Shown here piece by piece: positions 16,808-25,293 of a stretch of DNA of 64,000 nucleotides. The position numbers and the translations under genes are program-made. Source of the DNA: Gammaproteobacteria bacterium (GTDB taxonomy: Bacteria; Pseudomonadota; Gammaproteobacteria; Pseudomonadales; Azotimanducaceae_A); the NCBI GenBank assembly GCA_012960755.1, contig DUAT01000094.1, positions 186,001 to 250,000 of the forward strand, given 5' to 3'. How positions within the stretch are numbered: position 1 is the stretch's first letter; every line of letters begins with the position of its first letter. The notes under the pieces were generated by a model. It had not been told where the DNA came from and made no database searches. It saw only the letters and a list, made by a program, of their open reading frames with translations.

Positions 16808-18175
16808 CTACAACCTTAAATTGATCTCTCGTGCCAGTACTCTGCGACTCCAAACCAGCGCGATGCCACCGATAATGATATTCGCGATGGCTGTGGCGAT
16901 AAAAATACCAATGTAACCCCAATAACTGTTCAATAGAACCGCAAGTGGTATATGGAACACAAACATTCTAAGCAGCGAGAGGATGGTCGTCGGCATCGGT
17001 TTGCCAAGGGCAACGAAAAGTGATCCAGAGACCATTCCTATACCAAGAATACCGAAGGTAATCGGAGTTATCAGAAGATACCAGCCAGCGGATTCAACCA
17101 GCAACGGGTTGTCATTGACCAGCATCACCAGTTCATCGCCGAATGGTGCCAGCAGGGCAAAACAAGCGAGTCCCCAAAGCAGGCAAAATTTGTAGGCCAT
17201 TGATAGCCCCTGGTACACCCGCTCAGTTTGCCGTGCGCCCCAGTTTTGCCCGACAAATGGCCCGATACTGGCAGAGAGTGACATTAGTACCATCGTCGCC
17301 AGCATTTCAAATCGTGAAGTAATTCCAAAACCCGCGACCACTTCTGATCCATGCTCAGACAGCAGCCAGAGTACGATTGCCATTGATACGGGACCAATCA
17401 AGCTATTGAGCATTGAGGGAACGCCGATATAAAGAATCTCCCTGCTGGACTGAACGATACCGGTAAACGCCTGGCGACTGAAAACCAGCAGGTCTTCCCC
17501 CGCAATCAAGACCCAGAACATGGCTATTGTTCGAACCAGCCCGGTAAAAATGCTTGCCCAGGCAGAACCGACAAAACCGAGCTCGGGTGAGCCCAGCAAA
17601 CCAAAAATAAGCAGCGGTGCCACGACTATTTGCAGCGCAGAAGAACTGGTCATGATCAGTCCTGGCAGGCGTGCGTTGCCAACGGCTCGCAGTACCGTGG
17701 TGACGACCATTGGCCACGTGAACAGTGCCAGACCGAGTATCCAGATGTCAGTATATTGCTTTATCAGGATTCCGATGCGTTCATCGGCGCCCATCAGCGC
17801 GAACAGATTCTGCTTCAAAGCATAGCCGACCAAAACCAGTCCAAACACCAGAACCGTCGTTAGAATCAGCGCGTGGGTTGTTAGTTGCTTCACTCGAAGT
17901 CGATCGCCACGCCCCTGTGCCCTGGCGATGATAGAAGCGGCACCGGAACCAATGCCCATGGATAAACTGGATAGACCCATGATCAGCGGAAAAGTAAAAC
18001 TAAACGCGGCAAGTTCGTCGGCACCCAGAACACCGATGTAAATTGTTTCGACCATGGAAGCGACGATCATGGATGAAATTCCAAGAAACATCGGAATCGT
18101 CATGCGCACCAGATGTCCACGGACAGGTCCCTGGGTCAGATCCTGGATAGCGGGTTGCTTGGGTCCTGCATTCAT
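16808..18175 (-). CDS. MATE-family efflux transporter
   Basis: A roughly 455-residue membrane protein with twelve predicted helices in two similar halves. The N-terminal half carries RMTIPMFLGISSMIVASMVETIYIG and the second half VGQNWGARQTERV, typical of MATE exporters that swap Na+ or H+ for drugs or metabolites. It stands alone, convergent with ydbL and 55 bases upstream of the FetB-like gene in the transcription direction. Substrate not predictable. Confidence 0.9.
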   Translation of the reverse strand: MNAGPKQPAIQDLTQGPVRGHLVRMTIPMFLGISSMIVASMVETIYIGVLGADELAAFSFTFPLIMGLSSLSMGIGSGAASIIARAQGRGDRLRVKQLTTHALILTTVLVFGLVLVGYALKQNLFALMGADERIGILIKQYTDIWILGLALFTWPMVVTTVLRAVGNARLPGLIMTSSSALQIVVAPLLIFGLLGSPELGFVGSAWASIFTGLVRTIAMFWVLIAGEDLLVFSRQAFTGIVQSSREILYIGVPSMLNSLIGPVSMAIVLWLLSEHGSEVVAGFGITSRFEMLATMVLMSLSASIGPFVGQNWGARQTERVYQGLSMAYKFCLLWGLACFALLAPFGDELVMLVNDNPLLVESAGWYLLITPITFGILGIGMVSGSLFVALGKPMPTTILSLLRMFVFHIPLAVLLNSYWGYIGIFIATAIANIIIGGIALVWSRRVLAREINLRL

Positions 18176-18230
18176 CAACTTATGATTTCATCAGCGCACC
18201 ACTGCGTCCAGCGTTATTCATTTGTTGAAT

Positions 18231-18956
18231 CTATGAGGTCACCTGATCCGGAGCAACATCAAAATTGCGCCGGGCGATCATCAAAAACAGTACCGCAGAG
18301 AATCCCGCCGCTGTTAACAACATACACATCACCATTAACTGGTATCGCGCAGCGATAAAAGGGGATACGCCAGACAGTATCTGCCCCGTCATCATTCCCG
18401 GCAGGGAAACCAGACCCACTGCAAACAGCGCATTGATGTTCGGAATCAACGCCGCATTAATAGCCGTGCTCCTGGCTTTCAGGTATTCCACCTCTCGCGC
18501 CAGTTCAGCAGTTATTCGCTCTGCCGCCAGGCTGATGCTGTTCATCGAGGCCGCAAAAATCATCCCCGCCAGGGGGATAACGTGGCGCGGCGAATACCAG
18601 TTGTCCAGTGACAATACGAGCTGGGTCACTAGGTACAAGGTCAATCCACCAGCGATGGCAATTGCGAACAAGGCATAGACAAACAGTTTGAACCGGTGCT
18701 CAGGAATATTGCCAAGGGCAATCCAGCTGGCAGCGATTACCATGATGGCCAGTACGAGGCCAATGACCCATCCGTTGTCAACATCAAAAATAAAAGTCAG
18801 CAGATAGCCGATCAGCAGAAGCTGGATCACCATGCGAAATACACCATAGAGGGCGTGACCGGCGTCGAGGGACCAGCGATGGAGTATAAAAAGAAGTGCT
18901 GCGACGGGAATAAGAGTCAGCGCCAGATTCGGTAACGGAATTGTTTCAATAGTCAT
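18231..18956 (-). CDS. FetB/YbbM-type ABC transporter permease (UPF0014 family), orphan
   Basis: The 241-residue protein has about seven membrane segments and the family block ALIPNINALFAVGLVSLPGM followed by TGQILSG and AARYQ, diagnostic of FetB (UPF0014). FetB works with the ATPase FetA in iron export or peroxide resistance. No ATPase gene adjoins it: the neighbours are a MATE pump and, across an inverted-repeat element, a slipin. Either the ATPase is encoded elsewhere or the pair is broken. The permease itself looks full length. Confidence 0.85.
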   Translation of the reverse strand: MTIETIPLPNLALTLIPVAALLFILHRWSLDAGHALYGVFRMVIQLLLIGYLLTFIFDVDNGWVIGLVLAIMVIAASWIALGNIPEHRFKLFVYALFAIAIAGGLTLYLVTQLVLSLDNWYSPRHVIPLAGMIFAASMNSISLAAERITAELAREVEYLKARSTAINAALIPNINALFAVGLVSLPGMMTGQILSGVSPFIAARYQLMVMCMLLTAAGFSAVLFLMIARRNFDVAPDQVTS

Positions 18957-18960
18957 CTAG

Positions 18961-19122
18961 AGTACCTCTGATTAAGTGGATATTTTCGTCAGGGCAAGGA
19001 GGGGTGGACTGGAGATAAGTTGTTAACATGCTGCATATTAACAACTTTTTGGAATTCCGCCCTGACGCCGACTTGGCGGAAATAGTGATGCGGCATACCG
19101 ACCTTAATCAGAGGTTCCCTAA
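18961..19122. repeat. Nested inverted-repeat (MITE-like) element, copy 1
   Basis: Three concentric inverted repeats occupy the gap between the slipin and FetB-like genes: CCTCTGATTAAG (18965-18976) with CTTAATCAGAGG (19103-19114), CGTCAGGGC (18987-18995) with GCCCTGACG (19059-19067), and AAGTTGTTAA (19017-19026) with TTAACAACTT (19038-19047). Twenty bases, CATACCGACCTTAATCAGAG (19094-19113), and the end GAGGTTCCCTAA recur exactly in the element at 37813-37900. It has no coding capacity; a non-autonomous mobile element is the likely origin. Confidence 0.65.
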
Positions 19123-19137
19123 CTATTCGTTCCTCAT

Positions 19138-20037
19138 TTAATTAGGCTCCTCATTGGCTTGCTGTGCAAGGGCGGCGAGCCCGCCGACTGCACCGAGGTT
19201 CATGGAGTCCAGCGCCGAGCTGGGTACAATGATCAGCGAGCCTTTTTCTTTCAAGCCTTCGAATAGCATATTCATACCACGCAACTGCAGCGCCACCGGA
19301 TTGTTCTGATATCGTTTGCTGGCTTGTTCAAATTTCTCTGCTATTTCTGTTTCCGCGGTACCGAGGGTTACACGGGCCAGTCGTTCCCGTTCAGCCTGGG
19401 CTTGCTTGCTCATGGCCTCCATCAGTTCATTGGGAATATTGATATCCTTGATTCCCACTGACTGGCAGGTTATTCCCCAGGGGTTAGTCTGTTCATCGAG
19501 CTGTTTCTGTAATTCCTCTCCAATCCTGTCCCTGTTTTGCAGCAGATTCGCCAGTTCGTTTTTTCCAATGATATCCCGCAGGCCGGTTCGTGCGACGTAC
19601 GACACGGCTTTGGCGTAATGTTCGACTTCCAGGGCGGCTTTTTCAGCGTCCCAGACCATCCAGTAAACCACCGCATCAACAAAGACAGGCACGGTGTCTT
19701 TTGTGAGTGAGTTCTCCGCCTCGACATCGTCGACCCGCAATCGCTGATCTATGTAGGTATCGACCCGTTCGATAATCGGGATGATGAAAAACAGTCCTGG
19801 CCCCTTGGTGCTGCCGGTGTATTGGCCGAGGCGCAGAACAATGGCTTTTTCCCACTGGTCTGCGATTTTGATGGAGGCTGCTGCATAAAAAACGGCGATG
19901 AGGATCACCCAGGCAGTCGTGATGCTGTAAAAGTCCAGGTAGAAAAGGCGCAGGTCGATGCCCAGACCGATCAATGCGAAGGTTGTTGCAACAATATTAA
20001 ATCTAGGCCCTTTTTCTTTCGCAAGAAGGTAATTCAT
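19138..20037 (-). CDS. Slipin / SPFH (band 7) membrane protein
   Basis: A stomatin-like protein of 299 residues. Two N-terminal hydrophobic segments (about 15-32 and 38-57) are followed by the SPFH domain beginning IKIADQWEKAIVLRLGQY and including RVDTYIDQRLRVDD. A charged helical region rich in Ala, Glu and Lys follows (about residues 205-240). Slipins scaffold membrane microdomains and are usually paired with an NfeD protease-like protein; no nfeD is visible here. It is the second gene after a GntR-family regulator (33 bases) and has AAGGAG before the ATG. The pairing suggests local control by that regulator. Confidence 0.88.
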   Translation of the reverse strand: MNYLLAKEKGPRFNIVATTFALIGLGIDLRLFYLDFYSITTAWVILIAVFYAAASIKIADQWEKAIVLRLGQYTGSTKGPGLFFIIPIIERVDTYIDQRLRVDDVEAENSLTKDTVPVFVDAVVYWMVWDAEKAALEVEHYAKAVSYVARTGLRDIIGKNELANLLQNRDRIGEELQKQLDEQTNPWGITCQSVGIKDINIPNELMEAMSKQAQAERERLARVTLGTAETEIAEKFEQASKRYQNNPVALQLRGMNMLFEGLKEKGSLIIVPSSALDSMNLGAVGGLAALAQQANEEPN

Positions 20038-20070
20038 GACGATGACTCCTTTTTCTGTTCAAGTAGCTGA

Positions 20071-20451
20071 TCAAGTAGATTGTTCAAGTAGCTGTTCAAG
20101 TTGTTTGATGATGTCTGAGGCACTGAAGCCATAGGATGCGGCGGTATTCATTAATTCAGTCGTTATTTCTGCGAGCTTGGCAACTCGTTCTTCTTCCGGA
20201 AGGACGATATTTGAAGCGGCGACAAAAGTGCCTGTACCCTGCTGGGTATACAGGATTTTCTGGATTTCCAGCTCTTTGTAGGCTTTGCTGACCGTGTTCA
20301 GGTTGATCTGTAATGCCACCGCCAGGCCGCGAACCGTCGGTAACTGTTCTCCAACCGTGAGGACATCCGTCGCGATGCCAAATCGTATCTGATCAACTAT
20401 TTGCCGATAAAAAGGCACGCCACTTGTTGAATTGAGTTGGAACTTAATCAT
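20071..20451 (-). CDS. GntR-family transcriptional regulator, YtrA subfamily
   Basis: A 126-residue short GntR regulator. The winged helix includes GVPFYRQIVDQIRFGI, EQLPTVRGLAVALQINLNTVSKAYKEL and the wing TQQGTGTFV; the small C-terminal tail is the hallmark of the YtrA subfamily. These regulators usually repress their own operon. A perfect 16-bp palindrome lies 12 bases before the start and covers the promoter, fitting autorepression of the regulator-slipin pair. The inducer is unknown. Confidence 0.88.
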   Translation of the reverse strand: MIKFQLNSTSGVPFYRQIVDQIRFGIATDVLTVGEQLPTVRGLAVALQINLNTVSKAYKELEIQKILYTQQGTGTFVAASNIVLPEEERVAKLAEITTELMNTAASYGFSASDIIKQLEQLLEQST

Positions 20452-20462
20452 CTCGATTTTGC

Positions 20463-20516
20463 ATGTTCTATTGTACTAGTTAAATAGTACAATAGAACAT
20501 ATAGACAATATGTCAA
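20463..20516 (-). promoter_or_regulatory. Perfect palindromic operator and promoter of the GntR-slipin operon
   Basis: ATGTTCTATTGTACTA (20463-20478) and TAGTACAATAGAACAT (20485-20500) are exact inverted copies with a 6-base spacer. On the - strand a consensus -35 TTGACA (20516-20511) is followed after 16 bases by TATTGT inside the palindrome, so a bound dimer would cover the -10 and start region. The site is long and perfect, which suggests tight control. No second copy is visible in the window. Confidence 0.75.
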
Positions 20517-20614
20517 CTTCTTTTTGTTAACAGGTATGTTGCCTTGGATGATCACTTGCTATTTCATGGGGTTAACTTTTTGAAGTACTCTTTTTTGAAG
20601 AACTGGAGAAACCT

Positions 20615-21451
20615 ATGGCGATCGACAAATGCAACATGAATGGAACCCTGCAAGGTAAGGTGGCCGTTGTAACGGGTGCGAGTCGTGGCATTGGCGAGGC
20701 AATTGCCTATCGATTTGCCATGGAAGGTGCCAGTGTCGTGGCGAGTGCGCGAACCGCAAACCCCGCAGATCATGTATTTAAGGGCACGATCAATGAAACC
20801 GCAGAGAGAATCAGGGCTTGTGGTGGGGAAGCTCATGCGATTCAGTGCAATCTCGCTTATGAACAGGAGCGGGAGAATCTAATCAAAGAAACCCAGGACA
20901 AGTATGGTCCCGTTGACATTCTTGTCAGCAATGCGGCGATCACCTTTTTTATTCCTGTTGCTGAATTCCCCGCCAAACGCTATGACCTGATGTTGGAAGT
21001 ACAGGTAAAGGCACCCTTTCACCTGGCGCAACTGGTTCTGCCCTCCATGATTGAAAGGCAATCCGGGCACATTATTAACATTTCCTCCGGTGCCGCATTT
21101 CATCCCCAGGCTGATCAGCCAGGCGGGCATGGAGGCACTGTATACGGCATGTGTAAGGCGGCGCTGGAGCGGTTCACGACGGGGCTGGCACAGGAACAGT
21201 ATCAAAATAACATATCGGTTAATGTAATTTCCCCGGGACTGGTAGCGACTCCAGGGGTGGTACACCATAAGTTAATCACCGACGAGAGCCGGGCTCGGGT
21301 TCAACCCGTTGAATGCATTGCTGAATCAGTGTACCAATTGGCGATTGCGGATCTGTCGATGTCGGGGAGGATTGATCACGCGGCCGAATTCCTGGAAGAG
21401 ATTAAAATTGAACCATCGATGACTTTGAAAAATTTTCCGATGACCGGATGA
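20615..21451 (+). CDS. Short-chain dehydrogenase/reductase (SDR)
   Basis: A 278-residue classical SDR. It shows the cofactor motif VTGASRGIGEAIA (residues about 19-31), NAAI, the catalytic Ser in ISSGAAFHPQ, and the catalytic YGMCK. The Arg-containing segment after the glycine motif (SARTAN) points to NADP(H). GGAGAAA precedes the ATG. It is divergent from the GntR gene and convergent with the DUF3179 gene. The substrate alcohol or ketone is unknown. Confidence 0.88.
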   Translation: MAIDKCNMNGTLQGKVAVVTGASRGIGEAIAYRFAMEGASVVASARTANPADHVFKGTINETAERIRACGGEAHAIQCNLAYEQERENLIKETQDKYGPVDILVSNAAITFFIPVAEFPAKRYDLMLEVQVKAPFHLAQLVLPSMIERQSGHIINISSGAAFHPQADQPGGHGGTVYGMCKAALERFTTGLAQEQYQNNISVNVISPGLVATPGVVHHKLITDESRARVQPVECIAESVYQLAIADLSMSGRIDHAAEFLEEIKIEPSMTLKNFPMTG

Positions 21452-21473
21452 TCAGATAAATATCTGCAGCGTG

Positions 21474-22454
21474 CTATGGCGCGGTGAATATTTCCGTTTC
21501 CGGATGAAAAGTGAACCGCGCGAACCAGAAACCAATTGTTGAGGCCAGTAGTTCGTTCTCACTTTCAATGTATGCAGTTCTTGATTCTTCATTCCAGAAT
21601 ACGGTGATTTTTTCTCCTCCGACTTCATCGGTAAAATATGCCGTGTTCTGTTTTTCCAGCTCTACGAAGGGATAGGCTTTAAATCCGCCATTGATCTCGA
21701 TGCCCAGTACCTGTTCCTTGGGATGGTATTTTCGCGGCGCCTTGTGGGAAACCTGGAACCAGAGTCGTTTGCTGTTCTCGTATCCCTTGTAGGGACTTCG
21801 CTGGTAATTTCTGCGAAAACCGGTATCTGTGCTTAGGATTTTGGAGTCCGGGTACTTTTCGATCCAGTGGCCAAAAGTTGTGTGCAGGGCAGGCAGTTGT
21901 GGCAGCTTCGCGCCTTTCAGCTTACCGACGACAGACTGTTTCATGATCTGGGACCAGAGCGAATCGGTGTTCCGGTCGTATAGCAGTACATCACTGTTGT
22001 ACAAAAGCCCGGACACACCAAAAGTCAACCAGTTACCTTTGCCGATATTGGAAGAAAAAACCATACCCGTTCCACACAAGGGGCAATAACTGACAACGAA
22101 ATGCTGATCGTCGATGACATCGTTGACCAACTCGTGGTGATCCAGAATTCTAATCGGGTAGGCACGTGCCTCACCGTTGATGACCAGGCCCAGCAGACGA
22201 TCTTCATCATGCATAAATTCGGCGTTACCGATACTGGTGAATTTCGGTTGATTGATCGCCGGGATACCGTCTTTTGGCGGGCCACCGGAATGTATCTCCC
22301 TGACCGATATACTGGCGTTGTCGAGGTTAAATCCGTTTTTACTTTTTGCAGTGGCGCCATGTGTTGAAGTGAGCATTGTCAAAGTGAGGAGTGGCAACAT
22401 GAGGGCATTTGCCACTGCCAACAAAAAGAAGGTGCGATGCCTGGTATCTGTCAT
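21474..22454 (-). CDS. DUF3179 domain-containing exported protein
   Basis: A 326-residue protein with an N-terminal hydrophobic segment and signal-like region (residues about 8-34) and the DUF3179 signature: GEARAYPIRILDHHELVND, then VSYCPLCGTGMVF with a CxxC pair, and a late VFWNEESRTA. The family is widespread in marine bacteria and its function is unknown; the CPLC motif could bind a metal. It lies 93 bases downstream of the ABC exporter gene in the same direction. Confidence 0.85.
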   Translation of the reverse strand: MTDTRHRTFFLLAVANALMLPLLTLTMLTSTHGATAKSKNGFNLDNASISVREIHSGGPPKDGIPAINQPKFTSIGNAEFMHDEDRLLGLVINGEARAYPIRILDHHELVNDVIDDQHFVVSYCPLCGTGMVFSSNIGKGNWLTFGVSGLLYNSDVLLYDRNTDSLWSQIMKQSVVGKLKGAKLPQLPALHTTFGHWIEKYPDSKILSTDTGFRRNYQRSPYKGYENSKRLWFQVSHKAPRKYHPKEQVLGIEINGGFKAYPFVELEKQNTAYFTDEVGGEKITVFWNEESRTAYIESENELLASTIGFWFARFTFHPETEIFTAP

Positions 22455-22547
22455 TACGGTTAATCCCGTACTTTACTGAATTTCTTCGATATCAATAGGA
22501 CCGTGTAAACAGGAAAGTATTTCGCTTCTCATGCAACCGTGGTTATT

Positions 22548-24368
22548 TTATACAGAAGGCTCCGGTACTCTGTCGGGTTCCAGCATGGCGCTGACTTCTC
22601 CTCCAAACTGTAGCTGCACCATACGTGTGTACAGGGCATTGCGTTTCAGCAGTTCTGCATGGCGGCCAATATCCTCTATCTTGCCCTCGTTAATGACGAC
22701 AATGCGGTCAGCTTTCAGCACAGTTGATAGCCTGTGGGCAATCACCATGGTTGTTCGGTTCTGCTGCAGAAGTTGCAATGCATCCTGGACCAGGCGTTCG
22801 CTTTCTGCGTCCAATGAACTCGTTGCCTCATCCAGCAGGAGGATTGGAGGGTCTTTCAGCACAGCCCGGGCGATGGCGATGCGTTGTTTTTGCCCACCGG
22901 ATAATCGGGCGCCCTTCTCGCCGAGATAGGTTTTGTAACCGTTCGGCAGTTTCTCGATGAATTCATGGGCAGATGCAGCCCTCGCGGCCGCTACGACCTC
23001 GCTGTCGGTTGCATTGGGACGCCCAAAGCGTATGTTCTCCACGGCGCTTGCGCCAAATATCATCGTCTCCTGGGGGACGATACCCACCCTGAGTCGAATG
23101 TCATGTGGGCTGGCGTGGGCGATATCGATATTGTCTATCAGAATGCGCCCGGAGCTGAGATTGTAAAAACGGATTAGCAAGTGGAAGAGGGTGGTTTTCC
23201 CCGCACCGGATGGACCGACAAAGGCAATGTGTTCGCCTGGTGCGACATCAAGGTTAAATTTATCCACTGACAGGAGATCTGGTCTGGATGGGTAACTGAA
23301 TGAGACCGCCTCGAAACGAACACTGCCAAGTCTTTGTAGCGGGAATTGGGCAGGTTCTGCCGGTGTGCGAATTGCCGGTGTGATCATTAGCAATTCAGTC
23401 AGACGTTCCATTGCACCCGCAGCGCGTTGCAGTTCACCCCAGAATTCGATCAATGCGCCACCTGAGGCACCGACAAAAACCGCGTAGAGAACAAACTGTC
23501 CCAGTTCACCACCAGTGATCTCATCCGCCAGAACGGCCTTGGCGCCGATCCAGAGTACAAATATCAGGGCACCGAAAACACCGGTGGTTGCGACCGTGGT
23601 AAGCAGGGCACGGACCTGTATTCTTAGAATTGCGGTACGAAAACTGCTCGTAATCGCCTTGCCAAAACGTTGGCTTTCCAGTTCTTCGGCTGTAAACGCT
23701 TGTACGGTCTCTATTGCATTGAGGATTTCAGCAGCCTGGCCACTGGCGTCAGCGACGCGATCCTGGGAGTCCCGGGATAGCTTTCGCACCCAGCGACCGA
23801 TCAGCAAAATCGGCAGGATAACAAGTGGCAGCACGATGAGCAGCAGTGCCATTAATTTAATATTTGTATAGGCCAGCAACGCCAGGGCACCTATAAACTG
23901 AATGGAAGATCGAAGGACAATGGATACTCCGACACCTGAAATCGACTGAATCAGGGTCGTGTCCGCGGTCAATCGGGACAGAACTTCACCGATTTTGGTG
24001 ATTTCAAAAAAAGTCGGGTCCATGCGGATAACGTGTCGAAATACTTTATCACGCAGGTCAGCGACAACCCTTTCACCCAGCCAGTTTACAAAATAGGCTC
24101 TTGCGGCGCCAAAGAAGCCGATTACCAGTGCAAATACTAACAATACGAAGAAGTAGCGATCAACATTGGCAGCATCTTCAACGGAAAAACCATGGTCGAT
24201 GACGTTACGCACGGCAATAGGCATCGCCAGCAGTGCTGCGGATGAAACCAGCAAAGCAACAATAGCGAGAAGCAGTGTGCCTTTGTAAGGAGAAACAAAG
24301 GGCACGAGCATTCGCAGTGGTTGCAGGGAATTTCTGCTAGGCCTGGATTCAGTGGACGGGTCTGGCAT
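22548..24368 (-). CDS. ABC exporter with fused membrane and ATPase domains (MsbA/ABCB type)
   Basis: A 606-residue half-transporter. Six membrane helices (about residues 25-310) precede the ATPase with Walker A GPSGAGKTTLFH, signature LSGGQKQRIAIARA, Walker B ILLLDEATSSLD and switch IAHRLST. It acts as a homodimer in the inner membrane, exporting lipids, peptides or drugs. It starts 89 bases after the TetR-type gene on the same strand, so it may be that regulator's target. A lipid A flippase role is possible, but drug export is equally plausible. Confidence 0.9.
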   Translation of the reverse strand: MPDPSTESRPSRNSLQPLRMLVPFVSPYKGTLLLAIVALLVSSAALLAMPIAVRNVIDHGFSVEDAANVDRYFFVLLVFALVIGFFGAARAYFVNWLGERVVADLRDKVFRHVIRMDPTFFEITKIGEVLSRLTADTTLIQSISGVGVSIVLRSSIQFIGALALLAYTNIKLMALLLIVLPLVILPILLIGRWVRKLSRDSQDRVADASGQAAEILNAIETVQAFTAEELESQRFGKAITSSFRTAILRIQVRALLTTVATTGVFGALIFVLWIGAKAVLADEITGGELGQFVLYAVFVGASGGALIEFWGELQRAAGAMERLTELLMITPAIRTPAEPAQFPLQRLGSVRFEAVSFSYPSRPDLLSVDKFNLDVAPGEHIAFVGPSGAGKTTLFHLLIRFYNLSSGRILIDNIDIAHASPHDIRLRVGIVPQETMIFGASAVENIRFGRPNATDSEVVAAARAASAHEFIEKLPNGYKTYLGEKGARLSGGQKQRIAIARAVLKDPPILLLDEATSSLDAESERLVQDALQLLQQNRTTMVIAHRLSTVLKADRIVVINEGKIEDIGRHAELLKRNALYTRMVQLQFGGEVSAMLEPDRVPEPSV

Positions 24369-24457
24369 GGCTCAATCCTAAGGAAGTGGCAGCATCGCAA
24401 GGTGGATGGTATTGCACCCGGTACTGTGAGTCTAATTTCAGGGGAATAAGCCGAAGG

Positions 24458-25075
24458 TTAAGACTGCTGTTCAGGCAGATGGTCCAGTAATTGTCGAGCG
24501 TAGATGGCAACCTCGGTGGCCGCGTCGACTGCCAGTTGCCGCAGGTCTGCCTCTCCATCTTTGTCCATCCAGCGTTTCACTGCATCAGCGTTCGCCCCCC
24601 ACAGCATGTAGGCGATAACAATTGGCAGGCGATCAACGCGGCGGTTGAATCCGAAATCTTCGGCGATGCCATCAGCGAGGACTTCAACATAGGCCCTGGC
24701 AATACCGGCCCGGACACCGGCGATCCTGGGATCTGTCTCACTGGCATGAATATAGCGAAAAAAAGCAATGCCACCGTCCTGGGTAAGCTGGGTAGTCGCG
24801 TTCAGTTCTACCCAATGGGACCAGAATTCCAGGGTATCCAGTGGACTATTGCTTCTGGCAAGTCTCAGTTTCTCGCCTTCCAGCGCGGTTGCGATTGATT
24901 GCTTGGTGGGAAAGTGATTGTACAAGGTCTGGACATGCAGTTCTGCGGAGTCCGCGATGTTACACATGGTTGTCTTCTCGAATCCGTGCTCTGCAAACAG
25001 GGACTCGGCAGCATCAATCAATGCACAGCGGTTGGCTTTTCTGCGCTGTTGTCGAAGGGGATAAGTTACTGTCAT
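24458..25075 (-). CDS. TetR/AcrR-family transcriptional regulator
   Basis: A 205-residue one-domain regulator with the TetR helix-turn-helix ALIDAAESLFAEHGFEKTTM followed by NIADSAELHVQTLYNHFPTK. The C-terminal ligand domain is unremarkable. ATG 25075 is preferred to the GTG three codons upstream. It lies upstream of the ABC exporter on the same strand and divergent from a PhyH gene. A direct repeat at 25093-25120 may be its binding site, so it could control either or both. Confidence 0.85.
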   Translation of the reverse strand: MTVTYPLRQQRRKANRCALIDAAESLFAEHGFEKTTMCNIADSAELHVQTLYNHFPTKQSIATALEGEKLRLARSNSPLDTLEFWSHWVELNATTQLTQDGGIAFFRYIHASETDPRIAGVRAGIARAYVEVLADGIAEDFGFNRRVDRLPIVIAYMLWGANADAVKRWMDKDGEADLRQLAVDAATEVAIYARQLLDHLPEQQS

Positions 25076-25092
25076 CCGGATCACTGTCCATA

Positions 25093-25190
25093 GTTGATAA
25101 ACAATAGTTGGTAAACAAAAAACGCAGTGTACTGATTTGTTAAGATATTTCTATTGATAGTTTGACAAACATAAATATAGTTACTATAAA
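25093..25190 (+). promoter_or_regulatory. Divergent control region: direct repeat and strong sigma-70 promoter
   Basis: GTTGATAAACAATA (25093-25106) is followed at once by GTTGGTAAACAAAA (25107-25120), a tandem pair just upstream of the TetR-type gene. Further along, TTGACA (25162-25167), a 17-base spacer and TATAAA (25185-25190) form a near-consensus promoter for the PhyH gene, leaving a leader of about 100 bases. Confidence 0.55.
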
Positions 25191-25293
25191 AAAGTCTTTC
25201 AGATTCTGAAACACTCAAAATCATGCCAGTAATCGTGGCGCAACTATAATGAGTTCGACAAGAATGAGGTCGACAAGGTCGAAGGAGAGAAAA

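Noticed and set aside
21453..21466. CAGATA/TATCTG palindrome after the SDR gene as a terminator or operator
   Set aside because: AT-rich, two-base loop and no T run; chance is likely.
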